The notes beneath the pieces are model-generated. The model saw only the letters and a program-made list of their open reading frames with translations. It had not been told where the DNA came from and ran no database searches. The position numbers and the translations under genes were made by a program. Below, piece by piece: positions 47,314 through 54,326 of a DNA stretch of 64,000 nucleotides. Positions within the stretch are counted from its first letter, which is position 1. Each line of letters starts with the position of its first letter. Origin of the DNA: Phycisphaeraceae bacterium (GTDB lineage Bacteria; Planctomycetota; Phycisphaerae; Phycisphaerales; UBA1924); assembly GCA_007693965.1 (NCBI GenBank), contig RECQ01000057.1, positions 32,445 to 96,444 of the forward strand, in the 5' to 3' direction.

Positions 47314-47526
47314 ATGAGCGCGATCGAATCGAATCCGGAGATTCTCGGCGGAACACCGTGCTTTGCGGGGACGCGCGTGCCGGTGGAGACTCTGATCGAC
47401 CACCTGCGGCGTGGATACACCGTCGATTATTTTCTTGATCAGTTTCCGACCGTGACGCGCGAGCAGGTGGATGAAGTGCTGGAGCTTGTGAAGCAGGGAT
47501 TCGAGATCAGGCGAGCGGCGGGGTGA
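47314..47526 (+). CDS. DUF433 protein (antitoxin-like)
   Basis: 70 residues from ATG 47314. The DUF433 pattern is clear: NPEILGGTPCFAGTRVPVETLIDHL, then YTVDYFLDQFPTVTREQVDEVLE. DUF433 proteins have a winged-helix fold and are usually the first gene of a pair with a PIN-like DUF5615 protein, taken as a toxin-antitoxin module. Here the next gene starts at GTGA overlapping this gene's stop by 4 bp. It would bind the partner and probably the promoter (family knowledge). Confidence 0.9.
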   Translation: MSAIESNPEILGGTPCFAGTRVPVETLIDHLRRGYTVDYFLDQFPTVTREQVDEVLELVKQGFEIRRAAG

Positions 47527-47843
47527 AGCTGCTGCTGGATGAGAATCTGCCACATGCTTTCAGACACTTTCTTCCCGGGCATGATGTCGACACGGTCGCA
47601 GCGCTCGGGTGGCAGGGCGTGACGAACGGGAAGTTGCTGGCAAACGCCGCGGCGGCCGGCTTCGACGCGCTGTTGACGATGGATGCTGGAATTCAGCATC
47701 AACAGAATCTGGGCGACCTGCCTGTCTCTGTGCTCCTGATACGCGCTCGAAGCAATGTGCTGGATGATCTGAAACCGCTTGCGCCTGCTGTGTTGCGGGC
47801 TCTCGAAGGCATTGCGCCGCGAACGATGGTGCGTGTGGGGTGA
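47523..47843 (+). CDS. DUF5615 PIN-like protein (toxin-like)
   Basis: 106 residues from GTG 47523. MKLLLDENLPHAFRHFLPGHD is the DUF5615/Mut7-C-like PIN entry with the acidic DEN motif; later LLTMDAGIQHQQN carries further candidate acidic/His active-site residues and VSVLLIRARSNVLDDL completes the fold. Members are thought to be ribonucleases of the PIN superfamily. Overlaps the DUF433 gene by 4 bp, so the two are cotranslated. The first of the island's palindromic repeats begins about 35 bp after the stop. Confidence 0.9.
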   Translation: MKLLLDENLPHAFRHFLPGHDVDTVAALGWQGVTNGKLLANAAAAGFDALLTMDAGIQHQQNLGDLPVSVLLIRARSNVLDDLKPLAPAVLRALEGIAPRTMVRVG

Positions 47844-47877
47844 ACATCGTTCAGGGGATGCGGAGACATCGGCTCCA

Positions 47878-47994
47878 AGTCGGGGTCGCACGGTGTCGAT
47901 GGACACTGTCTCCGGCCGCACGCCCGACTCGCAGAGTCTCGCTGGGCGTGGAGCCCGATTTACATGCTGGGTGGGGCCACCCGCCAGCAAATGG
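47878..47994 (-). repeat. Family-A palindromic repeat, copy A3
   Basis: Reverse-complement orientation relative to A1/A2. The hairpin arms are CACGCCC (in GCACGCCCGACTC) and GGGCGTG (in GCTGGGCGTGG), followed by GCCCGATTTACATGCTGGG and GGGGCCACC. It opens with GTCGGGGTCGCACGGTG, shared with copy A5. It separates the toxin-antitoxin-like pair from the Imm52-like gene. Confidence 0.85.
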
Positions 47995-48105
47995 CACGCC
48001 AGTGCAATGGCATGTCGTCGAATGCGAAGCTACACCAACCTTCCATGCGGTTCTGCGCAGGTAGAATGTCATCGGGGTTGAAATAGTCCATGCTCCACTC
48101 ACGCC

Positions 48106-48825
48106 GTGAAAAGCACCATGCAGAGATATCAATTGTGCTTGTATTGGGGGCCAAGAAAACAATCAATGCATGATCGCGCAGAATGCGTCGTCAAGACCTT
48201 TCGACTTCTGCGGGGCGCACATGAAGCGTTTGCCTCCTGGCACGAAAAGGCGATGTCGCGCTCAAGTGCGCTGATGAATCCAATAGAGACTGAGTCGTAT
48301 GCGGTGGCTTGTCAACTATTGGAACGCGGTCAGAATCGAGACAGAAAGAATCATGTGATTTCAGATCTGGGGTCTACGTTGAGTCTGTGGAATGGCCACG
48401 ATTACGATGCATTGGCCGCAACGATCTCAATTACTTGTGGGCTGCACTGCCGAATTCCAGGCGTCGGATCCAATTGCGTGGTTCTAGAACTGCCTCCAGA
48501 CCTAGGGCCTCTGGAAAATTCACAGGAGATGGCATCATTGCTCCTCAGCCTCGCGTCTATCTGGCGGCCTGACAAGGCAATGGTCTACTCATCTGCTGCA
48601 GTCGCTCGCTGGAATTATGTCATTGGCTGGTTGTTTCCAGACTGGATTCTCTACACGACAGAGCCGCGCATCACTCAGATCACCAATATTCCTGGTGTCC
48701 AGCTCCAGAGTGTGGGGAATGCATGGATGGTGGTTCTCAATGACACGCCTCCAAATGCTGACGACCCTATTCATGGCAAAATGGTCGTGATGATTCGAGA
48801 CGAGCTGGAGCGACTCAATCTCTGA
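48106..48825 (+). CDS. Orphan protein resembling immunity protein Imm52
   Basis: 239 residues from GTG 48106; ATG 48118 is an equally good start and neither has a strong ribosome-binding site. QLCLYWGPRKQSMHDRAECV at the N terminus, then FRLLRGAHEAFASWHEKAMSR, GQNRDRKNHVISDLGSTLSL and the NCVVLELPPD strand resemble my recollection of the Imm52 family of polymorphic-toxin immunity proteins; this is from memory and unverified. No toxin gene is adjacent. GC content is low (~50%), so it is likely acquired. It stands between repeat A3 and the 48959 gene. Confidence 0.55.
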   Translation: MKSTMQRYQLCLYWGPRKQSMHDRAECVVKTFRLLRGAHEAFASWHEKAMSRSSALMNPIETESYAVACQLLERGQNRDRKNHVISDLGSTLSLWNGHDYDALAATISITCGLHCRIPGVGSNCVVLELPPDLGPLENSQEMASLLLSLASIWRPDKAMVYSSAAVARWNYVIGWLFPDWILYTTEPRITQITNIPGVQLQSVGNAWMVVLNDTPPNADDPIHGKMVVMIRDELERLNL

Positions 48826-48958
48826 GGTACGTTAAGGTCCCTTGTAATGCCATTGTTCGGGCTTGCGATGGCGCATCTGCATGGTCGTTGCAGAGTCATT
48901 CGAAGATCATCGCCTGGACCGTGCCTCGGGGGCAGGTAAGTAGAGGGTGGGTCGGATG

Positions 48959-49300
48959 TCATTCATCCGCCGATTCCTCGGCGCTGGCGCGCTGGATGCG
49001 GGCGACTTCGAAGAGGAAGGCGACGGCTTCCGGTTCGCCCTCCTCGGCCCGAGCGACGACCTGGGCGAATGCGGCGTGGAGCATGTCGTCGGTGATCGTG
49101 GGTGTAATCTCCGAGGCGCCGAGCGTGTTGGCGAGGCGCTGCATGGCCGACGCCGGCGCGTTGTACTGGAGGATCTGTCCCTGGTTCGGGCCGAAGTTCG
49201 GGGCGGTTCCCCAGATGAAGACAAAGAGAGTGACGAGGATGACGAACGCCGGGACGAGGTACGCGGCGCGGCTCCGCGCTTTTTCTGAATCGCTTGCCAT
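48959..49300 (-). CDS. Single-pass membrane protein
   Basis: 113 residues. A membrane helix AAYLVPAFVILVTLFVFIWG follows a short basic N terminus (MASDSEKARSR), then a polar region with APNFGPNQGQILQYNAPASAM and a helical C terminus ending ESADE. A plus-strand frame covers the same bases (48947-49288), but its product is acidic and without structure signals, while this one has a coherent membrane topology. GC-rich, unlike its neighbours, so it looks like a core-genome gene within the island. No family was recognised. Confidence 0.65.
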   Translation of the reverse strand: MASDSEKARSRAAYLVPAFVILVTLFVFIWGTAPNFGPNQGQILQYNAPASAMQRLANTLGASEITPTITDDMLHAAFAQVVARAEEGEPEAVAFLFEVARIQRASAEESADE

Positions 49301-49434
49301 GTCGAGTGTCTCCGTGTCAGGCCATGAGGACAGCGGCCTGGCGGCTCAGGCGCAGCGCCGATGGGGGCTGGAAGGTTCTTCGGCGAACGGGGGCGCCGAT
49401 TGCGAGAAAATGCGCCTCCGGAGGGACGGGCGGG

Positions 49435-49637
49435 CGGCATCAACTGCGACAAATTGCTCGTGCCACAGACCGCTGCTCTGAGCGGTCGGTGCTTTCTCGC
49501 GGTTGTATCCGCCAGGCCAAGCCCGAGACTGCGCTGCCACGTCGCCCGCAGCCTGGAGCTGTTTCCGCCCGCACGCCCGTCTCGCAAAGCCTCGCTGGGC
49601 GTGGCGTCCGATTTCACATGCTGGGTGGGGGACACCT
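49435..49637. repeat. Composite repeat: family-B unit followed by family-A copy A4
   Basis: The B part (about 49435-49520) includes GGCATCAACTGCGAC and the hairpin GACCGCT-GCTCTG-AGCGGTC in a CGTGCCACAGACCGC context. The A part (about 49558-49637) has GCACGCCCGTCTC, GCTGGGCGTGGCG and ATTTCACATGCTGGGTGGGG. The same B-then-A order occurs at 50135-50310. Nothing else was seen in the 426-bp gap 49301-49726. Confidence 0.8.
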
Positions 49638-49726
49638 GCCGATCAGAAATTGGATATACCGTTCATTGATGGGGATCGAGAGCGAGATCTGGCCAGCGTG
49701 TGCTCACCCATTTTCGAGTCGATAGC

Positions 49727-50092
49727 ATGATACCTGCGGACTTCTACATGGTTTCCAGCGAAGGCTACATGATGGCCAGCCCACATCGCTGTGAGGCAAT
49801 CAGGAGGATCAAGGGTGAAGATCGCGATGACTATTTGCTCGCCGCCATCGACCCGCCACTCAACGGCCAGGTCTTCGGTCTCGGCGGCCGCAACATCGAC
49901 CAAGTGGTCATCGCAACACGTCACCAAAGTGAATCACTCTTTCCCATTGAACGATGGCCGGTCTACGTCCACGTGGCGCGGCTGCTCGTTCCCTACGAGG
50001 GACAGGACATCATCAGGAACGATGAAGTCGAGTCCATCGCTTGGGCTGAACTCTATGCAACTGAAGACGCCGCTCGCGCCAAGTCAGAGTAA
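49727..50092 (+). CDS. Small orphan protein
   Basis: 121 residues from ATG 49727 (MIPADFYMVSSEGYMMASPH); an earlier in-frame start at 49700 is possible. Soluble, alpha/beta-looking, with a run of alternating hydrophobics (RNIDQVVIATRH, PVYVHVARLLVPYEGQ) and an acidic C terminus. Size and isolation suit an immunity-type or other small accessory protein, but no motif identifies it. It lies between composite repeats at 49435-49637 and 50135-50310. Confidence 0.6.
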   Translation: MIPADFYMVSSEGYMMASPHRCEAIRRIKGEDRDDYLLAAIDPPLNGQVFGLGGRNIDQVVIATRHQSESLFPIERWPVYVHVARLLVPYEGQDIIRNDEVESIAWAELYATEDAARAKSE

Positions 50093-50134
50093 GTACTCGT
50101 CGGCGTCCTACTCCGGTTTGAGAGGCGCCTTCTC

Positions 50135-50310
50135 ACAATTCTGTCCGCCTGAAGCCTCTGAGCACCGACCATCGCGGACGATGGTCGGTGGCACGTTGCT
50201 CCATGTCGGGGTCGAACGGTGCCGATGGACATTGTCCCCGCACACCCGACTCGCAAAGCATCGCAGAGCGTGGCGCCCGATTTCACATGCTGGGTGGGGC
50301 CAACCGCCCG
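50135..50310. repeat. Composite repeat: family-B unit followed by family-A copy A5
   Basis: The B part contains a perfect hairpin, ACCGACCATCG/CGATGGTCGGT with loop CGGA (50164-50189), followed by GGCACG. The A part opens GTCGGGGTCGAACGGTGCCG and has CACACCCGACTC, GCAGAGCGTGGCGCC and TTTCACATGCTGGGTGGGG. The A stem is weakened here by substitutions. It separates the 49727 and 50404 genes. Confidence 0.85.
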
Positions 50311-50403
50311 CAGTCAATGCAATTGGAGGCACAGCATCTCCATGCGTGACGGAAGCTGCAAGGGCGTTCATGGACGGATGGGGCTTTGGACAGGAAATTC
50401 AGT

Positions 50404-50781
50404 ATGGGCGCATTCATATATAGAGTTATAAATGCTGATAATGATCATGATGCCCAGAAGAATCTGGAGCTGATCAATTATTCCACCACGCGGATATTTT
50501 CATCTGGCGATTTGCCCACGGGCAATAGAATTCCGAGAAAATATGTGATTAAGAATGATCCCATGCTGAAGTGGTGTTCAAGGGCGTACTGCGTCGAGTC
50601 GAAATCAGGAAAAGGATGGGCAATCGTATATATAATGTCGAAGAAATCCCTTGCGGGGGATGGCATTCACATGTTTGATCGTCTGCCTCCAAATTCTGAG
50701 GTATTTCTCGTCGTTCCGTCTTCTTCAAGTGTTCATAAGCGCATTGTGCAAGCACTTGAGGACCCGCTTTATCACGCATGA
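50404..50781 (+). CDS. Small orphan protein, low-GC
   Basis: 125 residues from ATG 50404 (MGAFIYRVINADNDHDAQKN); a TTG at 50386 would add six residues. Soluble. A long middle region contains KWCSRAYCVESKSGKGWAIV and SEVFLVVPSSSSVHKRIVQ. GC content is well under 50%, the lowest in the window, with many ATA/AAA/AAT codons, which indicates foreign origin. No family was recognised. Confidence 0.6.
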   Translation: MGAFIYRVINADNDHDAQKNLELINYSTTRIFSSGDLPTGNRIPRKYVIKNDPMLKWCSRAYCVESKSGKGWAIVYIMSKKSLAGDGIHMFDRLPPNSEVFLVVPSSSSVHKRIVQALEDPLYHA

Positions 50782-50899
50782 GGAGGGCTTGCGGTAAGTG
50801 CGGCGGATGGTCGTTTTTTCTCATGCATCCCGCTCTGCGGCGGGAATGGCGAACTTTCGGGCGCGGCCACAAGTAAGTGCAACTTCCAAGGGTTCCTGA

Positions 50900-51196
50900 A
50901 TGAATGACGTCAGTCGTCGTGAGTCTGCACTGATCCATGTCATCGAGTCAGTCTGCTCTGAGTACGAAGATCTGCTGCTTCAGCGTGGCTTGTGTATGCA
51001 ATCGCCCGAAATACTCGTGCTTGATCCAAGTATTCGCAATTACTCATCGGAAAGCCGCGTAGACATCGTCGATGCACACGGCGGCCAACTCGTAGACTGC
51101 TTGGAATTCTTTGCGTACCAGAATGGTCATCCTCAAGTGAGCCCGAATGATCTGCATGCATGGCTCATTCAACAGATCCCAACTCTCGGACATTGA
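50900..51196 (+). CDS. Small orphan protein
   Basis: 98 residues from ATG 50900. Starts MNDVSRRESALIHVIESVCS, then a helical core (SEYEDLLLQRGLCMQSPEIL) and alternating strands (SRVDIVDAHGGQLVDCLEFF), ending in a helix LHAWLIQQIPTLGH. Fold pattern alpha/beta. GC about 50%. Unknown function. The 118 bp before it hold only a CCCGC...GCGGG hairpin-like stretch near 50831. It is followed by repeat B3. Confidence 0.6.
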   Translation: MNDVSRRESALIHVIESVCSEYEDLLLQRGLCMQSPEILVLDPSIRNYSSESRVDIVDAHGGQLVDCLEFFAYQNGHPQVSPNDLHAWLIQQIPTLGH

Positions 51197-51232
51197 GTGA
51201 TTCCGTCCGTCTACTGACTCGATACTCGTCGG

Positions 51233-51358
51233 GTGGCATCAACTGCGGCGACGCGCTCGTGCCACAGACCGCTGCTCTGAGCGGTCGGTGCTTCCTCACG
51301 GTTGTGTTCGCCTGGAGCCTCTGAGCACCGACCATCGAGGACGATGGTCGTTGGCACG
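51233..51358. repeat. Full family-B repeat, copy B3 (REPIN-like)
   Basis: The clearest full unit. It has GTGCCAC at about 51259 and GTTGGCAC at the end as inverted ends, a first hairpin GACCGCT-GCTCTG-AGCGGTC and a second hairpin ACCGACCATCG-AGGA-CGATGGTCG(T)T at 51327-51352. Two hairpins facing each other inside inverted ends is REPIN-like geometry. It abuts the accD 3' end and could also terminate accD transcription. Confidence 0.85.
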
Positions 51359-51367
51359 ATTGCCTGC

Positions 51368-52213
51368 TTATTTTCCGGCGTAGTCAATCACGCGCGCGAT
51401 CTCATTCCGCAGATCGCGGCGGTGGACCACGCGGTCGACCATGCCGCCTTCGAGGAGGCTTTCGGCTCGTTGAAAACCTTCGGGGAGTTCCTGGCGGATG
51501 GTGTTGGCGATGACTCGGGGGCCGGCGAAGCCGATGAGGGCTTTGGGTTCGGCGAGGATGACATCGCCGAGCATGGCGAAGCTGGCGGAGACGCCGCCGG
51601 TGGTGGGGTCGGTGAGGACGGAGATGAAGAGGCCGCCGGCGTCGTCGAGGCGGGCGAGGGCGGCGCTGGTTTTGGCCATCTGCATGAGTGAGAGGCCGGA
51701 CTCCTGCATGCGGGCGCCGCCGGAGCAGCTCACGATGATGAGGGGCAGGTCGCGCTCGGCGGCATGCTCGATGCTGCGTGTGACGACTTCGCCGACGACG
51801 CTGCCCATCGAGCCCATCATGAAGGTGAGGTCGAGGCAGCAGAGCATGGAGGGGCGGCCCTTGATGAAGGCGCGGCCGGCGGCGACGGCTTCATCGCGAC
51901 CGGTGCGGGCGCACTCGGCCTTGATGCGCTCGTTGTAGGGTTTTAAATCGGTGAAGTTGAGGGGGTCGGCGCAGCGGAGCTCGGTGAAGAGGGGTTCGAA
52001 GGAGTCGGGGTCGGTGAGCTGGGCGACGCGTTCGAGGGCGCCGATGCGGAAGTGGTGCTCGCATTCGGGGCAGACGTGCTGGTTGGCCTCCATGCGCTTG
52101 CGGAAGATGGTCTTCTCGCAGGTGGGGCAGCGCAGCCACAGGCCCTCGGGGATGGAGGTGCGGCGTGTGGCGACCTTCACTTCCGGCGTGGTTGGTGTTG
52201 CGAGCTGGGTCAT
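51368..52213 (-). CDS. accD: Acetyl-CoA carboxylase carboxyltransferase subunit beta
   Basis: 281 residues from ATG 52213 (MTQLATPTTPEVKVATRRTS). The N-terminal zinc finger has LWLRCPTCEKTIFRKRMEAN and HVCPECEHHF (four Cys). The crotonase-like core has the usual SCSGGARMQESGLSLMQMAK, LTDPTTGGVSASFAMLGDVI and AEPKALIGFAGPRVI. It transfers CO2 from biotin to acetyl-CoA, starting fatty-acid synthesis. An upstream start at 52249 would add 12 residues and is less likely. accA is not adjacent. Confidence 0.95.
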   Translation of the reverse strand: MTQLATPTTPEVKVATRRTSIPEGLWLRCPTCEKTIFRKRMEANQHVCPECEHHFRIGALERVAQLTDPDSFEPLFTELRCADPLNFTDLKPYNERIKAECARTGRDEAVAAGRAFIKGRPSMLCCLDLTFMMGSMGSVVGEVVTRSIEHAAERDLPLIIVSCSGGARMQESGLSLMQMAKTSAALARLDDAGGLFISVLTDPTTGGVSASFAMLGDVILAEPKALIGFAGPRVIANTIRQELPEGFQRAESLLEGGMVDRVVHRRDLRNEIARVIDYAGK

Positions 52214-52310
52214 GGTTTTCAATTCCCTTCGCGCCCGGCGCTCGAACAATGGAGCGAACTGCGGGGCGGCAGGTTCTTTGTCGGCGTTCTTGCGCTCGGA
52301 TGTCGAACCG

Positions 52311-52949
52311 TCAGCGGGCGGCGGGGGTCTTCAGGGACGCCCTCGCCTCTGACAGGAGACTCTTCAGACGGTCGCGCGTCAACGTGAAGCGTTCGAAGGG
52401 GGCCTCATCGTCGAGGATGGCGCGGAGGTCGGCCGGAGGCCGCTCCGCCAGGCGGCGCCGGACGATGGCGTAGGCGATGGGGCGGAGGACGACGGCGGTG
52501 GGGGCCTTGCCGGCCTTCTCCAGGGCCTTGCAGAGGGCGATGATGATGCGGGCCTCGGCGTCCTCGATGGATTCGCCCTCGGGGGGCGTGACGGCGTCGG
52601 GGCTCTCGCGCCACTGGCCCCAGGCCTTGGTGTAGCGGTCGGTCAGCTCGCTCTCGAGGAGGCCCTCCCACAGGCCGAGGTCGACATCGGTGAACTCATC
52701 GATGGTGCGGGGGCGGGAGACGCCCGAGCGTTCGGCGAGGATTCGGGCGGTCTCGGCCGCGGCCTCGTCGCCGGAGGAGACGACCTGGCCGGGAGGCTCG
52801 GCGCCGAGCGCATCGATGACCGCGCGGACGGCGGTCCGGCCGGAGTCGCTCAGAGGGAGATCGGTCTCGCCCTGGAGGCGTCCGGCGTCGTCCCATTCGG
52901 TGTGGCCGGATCGGACGAGGAGAACCTGGATGTCGGTGGATTTGGCCAT
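52311..52949 (-). CDS. Histidine-phosphatase-fold protein lacking catalytic residues
   Basis: 212 residues. The overall pattern is that of the histidine phosphatase (phosphoglycerate mutase-like) family: an N-terminal strand and loop, LQGETDLPLSDSGR, then EFTDVDLGLWEGL and PPEGESIEDAEARI. The RHG motif is instead RSGHTEW: Ser14 stands where the phosphohistidine should be. The second catalytic His, normally in a xHG after the late strand, is replaced by VVLRPIAYAIV, and the SSxLxRAxxTA arginine is missing (SSGDEAAAETA). It is therefore likely a pseudoenzyme with a binding or regulatory role. It sits between accD and rpe on the same strand. Confidence 0.8.
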   Translation of the reverse strand: MAKSTDIQVLLVRSGHTEWDDAGRLQGETDLPLSDSGRTAVRAVIDALGAEPPGQVVSSGDEAAAETARILAERSGVSRPRTIDEFTDVDLGLWEGLLESELTDRYTKAWGQWRESPDAVTPPEGESIEDAEARIIIALCKALEKAGKAPTAVVLRPIAYAIVRRRLAERPPADLRAILDDEAPFERFTLTRDRLKSLLSEARASLKTPAAR

Positions 52950-53042
52950 GAGGCTGCTCGCGCGAATCGGGGCGCGAGGCGAGGGAGAATACCAGCCTCA
53001 TTGATCGGATCAAACCCCGGGGGTCTGAGATGTCGGGAGATT

Positions 53043-53789
53043 TCAGCCCCGGATCCCGGCGATCGCCCCGTGTCTGGCCGATTCAGGCAGCCCGAAGACG
53101 GCCGACGCGGCGACGAGGACATCGCAGCCGGCTTCTCGGACGCGGGCGGCGTTTGTGGGATTCACGCCGCCGTCCATCTGGAGGCGACGGTTCGGGGCCA
53201 TCTTGGCGCGGAGGGCGCGGGTGGTGCTCAGCGCGGATTCGATGAAGGACTGGCCGCTGTAGCCGGGGTTGACGCTCATGACGAGGATGAGCTCGAAGGG
53301 CTCGAGGTGGGGGAGGATGGCGTCGACGGGCGTGGGCGGGTTGATGGCGAGGCCGGCGGTCATGCCGGCGTCGTGGATTTTTTGAGCGATTTCGGCGGGG
53401 TCGTAGCCGGCGCCGGATGGGCCGCCGCCGGCGCCGGTGGGGGCGCGGTAGCTGGTGGTTGCGGGCTCGATGTGGAAGGTGAGATGGTCGGCGCCGGCGT
53501 CGCGGAAGGGAGATATGTATTGCGCGGGGTCGGTGACCATGAGGTGGACATCGAGCATGGCGCTGGGGAACGCGCGGCGGAGGGCGCGGCAGAGATCGGG
53601 GCCCATGGTGAGGTTGGGGACGAAGTGGCCGTCCATCACATCGAGATGGAGGAGGTCGGCGACGCCGGGGTCGTCCGGCGGGCCGTCGAGGACGGTGCGG
53701 CAGTCGGCCTCCATGCGGGCGAAGTCGGCGGAGAGGATGGAGGGAGCGACGAGGGGGAGGCGGGGGGGATCGCGGAAGAGGTTGGGCAT
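53043..53789 (-). CDS. rpe: Ribulose-phosphate 3-epimerase
   Basis: 248 residues from ATG 53789. Epimerises ribulose-5-phosphate to xylulose-5-phosphate in the pentose phosphate pathway. The TIM-barrel motifs are present: LVAPSILSADFARM (Ser/Asp), LHLDVMDGHFVPNLTMGP, LDVHLMVTDP, LILVMSVNPGYSGQSF and MDGGVNPTNAARV. A short Ala/Gly/Pro insertion (YRAPTGAGGGPSGAGYD) in one loop lengthens it slightly. The frame continues upstream but with no rpe-like sequence. Confidence 0.95.
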   Translation of the reverse strand: MPNLFRDPPRLPLVAPSILSADFARMEADCRTVLDGPPDDPGVADLLHLDVMDGHFVPNLTMGPDLCRALRRAFPSAMLDVHLMVTDPAQYISPFRDAGADHLTFHIEPATTSYRAPTGAGGGPSGAGYDPAEIAQKIHDAGMTAGLAINPPTPVDAILPHLEPFELILVMSVNPGYSGQSFIESALSTTRALRAKMAPNRRLQMDGGVNPTNAARVREAGCDVLVAASAVFGLPESARHGAIAGIRG

Positions 53790-53957
53790 GGGGGGAGGAT
53801 AATGAGCGGCGGGGGGAGCTGGAGTCCGAGAACAACGCGACGGGCGTCCCCTCCTGCTCGCTCTCGCGGCGGGCCGATCCGGGACTGGGCCACTTGAAGT
53901 GATAAATCTGTCGACTTGGAGGCAAATACCCGATAGAGTAGACAGAACTGGCACATT

Positions 53958-54326
53958 ATGACCAAGTACGAACACATGACGGATTCCGCGGCTCTCGCCG
54001 AGCTCGGCGAGCGGGTGGCTCGGCACAGGCTCGAGCGAAACCTCACGCAGGCGGAGCTGGCCAGGGAGGCGGGCATCTCCAGGCGGACGCTCAGCCGGCT
54101 TGAGGCGGGCGAATCGACGCAGCTCACGAACCTCGTCCGGGTGCTTCGCTCGCTGGAACTGCTCGGCAACCTTGATGCGCTCGTCCCGCCGCCGATCCCG
54201 AGTCCGCTCGAGCAGTTGCGCACGAAGGGGCGCGTGCGCAAGCGGGCCTCGCCGCGCTCCGACCAGGGGCCGTCGACCAAACCCGATGAGTGGACATGGG
54301 GCGATGGCGAGGAGGGCAACGCGTGA
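53958..54326 (+). CDS. XRE-family helix-turn-helix protein (HipB-like)
   Basis: 122 residues. The HTH is ERNLTQAELAREAGISRRTLSRLEAGES, residues of about 28-55, a canonical XRE/Cro pattern, followed by a helix and a basic, Pro-rich tail. It overlaps the HipA gene by 4 bp (GTGA), the usual HipB-HipA arrangement, and should be the antitoxin and autorepressor. The promoter region 53790-53957 is AT-rich near its 3' end (TTATGACC just before the start), fitting an autoregulated operator. Confidence 0.88.
   Translation: MTKYEHMTDSAALAELGERVARHRLERNLTQAELAREAGISRRTLSRLEAGESTQLTNLVRVLRSLELLGNLDALVPPPIPSPLEQLRTKGRVRKRASPRSDQGPSTKPDEWTWGDGEEGNA

Noticed and set aside
48947..49288. Plus-strand frame opposite the 48959-49300 membrane protein
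   Set aside because: The minus-strand product has a clean membrane helix and a normal N terminus; the plus-strand product has neither.
49435..51358. Canonical integron attC sites between the small genes
   Set aside because: The repeats are palindromic and separate small genes, but no RYYYAAC...GTTRRRY core pair could be found at the ends, and no integrase gene is in the window.
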